From an uncultured Rubritalea sp. (GTDB lineage Bacteria > Verrucomicrobiota > Verrucomicrobiia > Verrucomicrobiales > Akkermansiaceae): a DNA stretch of 45,640 bases. The position numbers were made by a program, and so were the translations under genes. Shown in pieces: positions 44,136 through 45,640 of this stretch. The stretch covers positions 1-45,640 of the forward strand of contig CALJOJ010000098.1 of assembly GCA_937981665.1 (NCBI GenBank), in the 5' to 3' direction. The notes under the pieces are model-generated. The model ran no database searches. It worked only from the letters and a program-made list of their open reading frames with translations, and had not been told where the DNA came from. Each line of letters begins with the position of its first letter. Position 1 is the stretch's first letter.

Positions 44136-45443
44136 ATGAAAATAAAAAAACTAATTAGTTCTGCCTCTTTCATAGCACTCGGTGCGATGAGTGCTCAGGC
44201 CGAGGAAGCAGTAGCTGAAGTAAAAAAAATGGCTCAAGACACTGTAGTGGCTAGCGCTAAGGTCGAATTGAAAGCTAAGGCAGCAACATTTGCTGATGAT
44301 ACAGCATTCATGCTGAAGCACACAGATATCGTATTACTCAAAAATGGAGACGCAGCTGTAGCTGTAGCTCCTGCATACCAAGGCCGAGTCATGACGAGTA
44401 CGCACGATGCTAAGGCGGGGACAAGCTACGGCTGGATCAACCGTCCAGTTATTGAAAAAGGTGTCGTCTCTGCAGAAGAAGAGAAAGGAACTATTCTAGA
44501 AAAAATCTATATCTTCGGAGGCGAGGAGCGCTTCTGGATAGGACCAGAGGGCGGTCAGTTCGCTTACTTCTTCGCACCTGGAAAAGACTTCACTGTAGAG
44601 AACTGGAGCACTCCAGCTTACATCGATACTGATGTTTACGCAGTGAAGGATAAGTCTGACAAGCACGTCACCTTCACTCACGCTATCGATACTAAGAACC
44701 AAAGTGGCTCAAGCTTCAAAATGGGAATCGAGCGTAAGATTGAAATTCTTGATAACAAAACAATGGCGAGTAATCTCTCAGTAGAATTCGGTGACAGCAT
44801 CAAAGGTGTAGGATATCAGAGCACCAATACTCTAACTAACACGGGTGAAAGTGCATGGACACCAGAGACTGGAATGCCATCTATCTGGCTTCTCGGAATG
44901 TACGCTGCTACTGAAAAAACAAATATTGCTATCCCTATTAAGGATGGAAAAGGCCCAAAAGTGAACGACTATAATTTCTTTGACGGAAAGCCTGTTCCGG
45001 CTGGAAGACTGAAGGCTACAGAGAAGCATGTATTCATGAAGGGTGATGCTGGATTCCGCGGTAAGATAGGGGTGACCGCACATCGCTCAATGGAGATAGC
45101 TGGAAGCTACGACGCGATGGGTAAGGTTCTAACAATTGTTACTTACGGTGCACAAGAAGCGAAAAGTGGCTATGTTAACTCTAAGTGGGAACTTCAGGAA
45201 GAACCATTCGCTGGTGATGTGATCAATGCATACAACGACGGTCCAACTGAGCCAGGTTCAGCTGAGCAACTTGGGAAGTTCTACGAGCTAGAAACTTCTT
45301 CTCCAGCTGCTGCACTCAAGCCAAAAGAAGCAATGACTCATAAACAGCAAACTTATCACTTCCATGGTAATGAAGCTGATCTTGAAGAACTCTCTAAGAA
45401 GCTTCTCAAGGCCAAACTCAGTGAGATCACTGAAGCTCTCTAA
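44136..45443 (+). CDS. Secreted DUF6786-type protein
   Basis: 435 aa with a signal peptide (ending AQAEEA). The core reads VAVAPAYQGRVMTSTHD, SYGWINRPVIEKG, FGGEERFWIGPEGGQFAYFFAPG and WSTPAYIDTDVY, a pattern I associate with DUF6786 and the galactose-mutarotase-like fold. The function is not known; the gene is common in polysaccharide degradation loci. An insertion around residues 20-50 is Ala/Lys/Val-rich. C-rich codon use suggests higher expression than its neighbours. It ends the cluster and is followed by a terminator. Confidence 0.7.
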   Translation: MKIKKLISSASFIALGAMSAQAEEAVAEVKKMAQDTVVASAKVELKAKAATFADDTAFMLKHTDIVLLKNGDAAVAVAPAYQGRVMTSTHDAKAGTSYGWINRPVIEKGVVSAEEEKGTILEKIYIFGGEERFWIGPEGGQFAYFFAPGKDFTVENWSTPAYIDTDVYAVKDKSDKHVTFTHAIDTKNQSGSSFKMGIERKIEILDNKTMASNLSVEFGDSIKGVGYQSTNTLTNTGESAWTPETGMPSIWLLGMYAATEKTNIAIPIKDGKGPKVNDYNFFDGKPVPAGRLKATEKHVFMKGDAGFRGKIGVTAHRSMEIAGSYDAMGKVLTIVTYGAQEAKSGYVNSKWELQEEPFAGDVINAYNDGPTEPGSAEQLGKFYELETSSPAAALKPKEAMTHKQQTYHFHGNEADLEELSKKLLKAKLSEITEAL

Positions 45444-45470
45444 GCTGAGTCTCTCTAACTTTTAATAGTC

Positions 45471-45500
45471 AAGCCCTCTTTTAAAAGAGGGCTTTTTTTA
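45471..45500 (+). terminator. Rho-independent terminator of the degradation cluster
   Basis: The stem AAGCCCTCTTTT / AAAAGAGGGCTT is followed by a T-run. The group II intron begins 2 nt after it. Confidence 0.92.
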
Positions 45501-45501
45501 T

Positions 45502-45640
45502 GTGTGCCCGGCAGGGCACACTGACTTGGGGGTTAAAGTCCCCTGTGGGCTCGGCAGAGAGAACCACTAGCAGACAGCAAGGTTAAGATCGTGAGATCTT
45601 GGCTGAAGGAAGCTGATAAGCAAACCATTGCCCTGATGAA
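45502..45640 (+). mobile_element. Group II intron, 5' portion (runs off window end)
   Basis: The sequence GTGTGCCCGGCAGGGCACAC and the following 119 nt are the 5' end of a bacterial group II intron, identical to 132-1 on the opposite strand and directly after a terminator. The catalytic core and any reverse transcriptase would follow outside the window. Confidence 0.8.

Overview
The window looks like a contig from a heterotrophic, probably marine, Verrucomicrobiota bacterium (Verrucomicrobiales, Akkermansiaceae/Rubritalea-like). That assignment is an inference from several traits: sulfatase and glycosidase genes with a DUF6786 protein, IS1380 and group II intron elements, moderate GC content, and genes that almost never have a Shine-Dalgarno sequence. 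Both window ends lie inside identical, inverted copies of the 5' part of a group II intron, which suggests the contig stops at a multi-copy repeat.

Layout. 0-4 kb: acyl-lipid/acyl-CoA desaturase, an M15-like lipoprotein peptidase and a phosphate-selective-type porin. 4-5.6 kb: ribosomal genes rpsM-rpsK-rpsD (S11 carries a long N-terminal tail), ended by a terminator followed by a 31-nt intron remnant. 5.8-6.0 kb: a 71-codon SelW/Rdx-type gene with an in-frame UGA at the CxxU position. 6.4-8.5 kb: DUF2306 membrane protein, a secreted protein of unknown function and a trypsin-like lipoprotein. 8.7-12.7 kb: dnaK-groES-groEL. 13-22.5 kb: housekeeping genes (aminopeptidase P, rhodanese, YggS, HemB, AEC transporter, CysS, RNase HIII, class IV aminotransferase, Dus). 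22.6-27.7 kb: a zinc-ribbon/YbjQ-like protein, then a four-gene ABC-driven tripartite exporter (TolC-like, HlyD-like, ATPase, permease). 27.7-28.2 kb: a TrmH-type RNA methyltransferase. 28.4-29.8 kb: an IS1380-family insertion sequence. 29.8-30.5 kb: a C-rich non-coding segment holding a 137-nt attC-like folded element. 30.6-31.9 kb: a secreted FG-GAP/VCBS repeat protein with an in-frame UGA. 32-38.3 kb: spermidine-synthase-like protein, lipase-like hydrolase, PyrD, a Tat-exported M15 peptidase, a 7TM-HD phosphohydrolase and YbeY. 38.3-45.5 kb: a degradation cluster (S1 sulfatase, SGNH hydrolase, a putative glycosidase, a GH43/GH117-like enzyme and a DUF6786 protein) with a MITE and two gene remnants.

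The most interesting signal is a pair of candidate selenoprotein genes that ordinary ORF calling breaks or misses. In both, an in-frame UGA is followed, after 13 or 15 nt, by a 7-bp hairpin whose apical loop is exactly GUU, matching the geometry of bacterial SECIS elements. One is a conventional SelW-like redox protein (CGVU). The other is a secreted 444-residue FG-GAP/VCBS repeat protein with a Sec-Cys pair next to a DxDxDG calcium loop, a family I do not know as a selenoprotein.

Other notable features are three group II intron 5' ends placed directly after Rho-independent terminators, a TTAA/TTTA-duplicating MITE pair, and a switch in GC skew near 30.4 kb.
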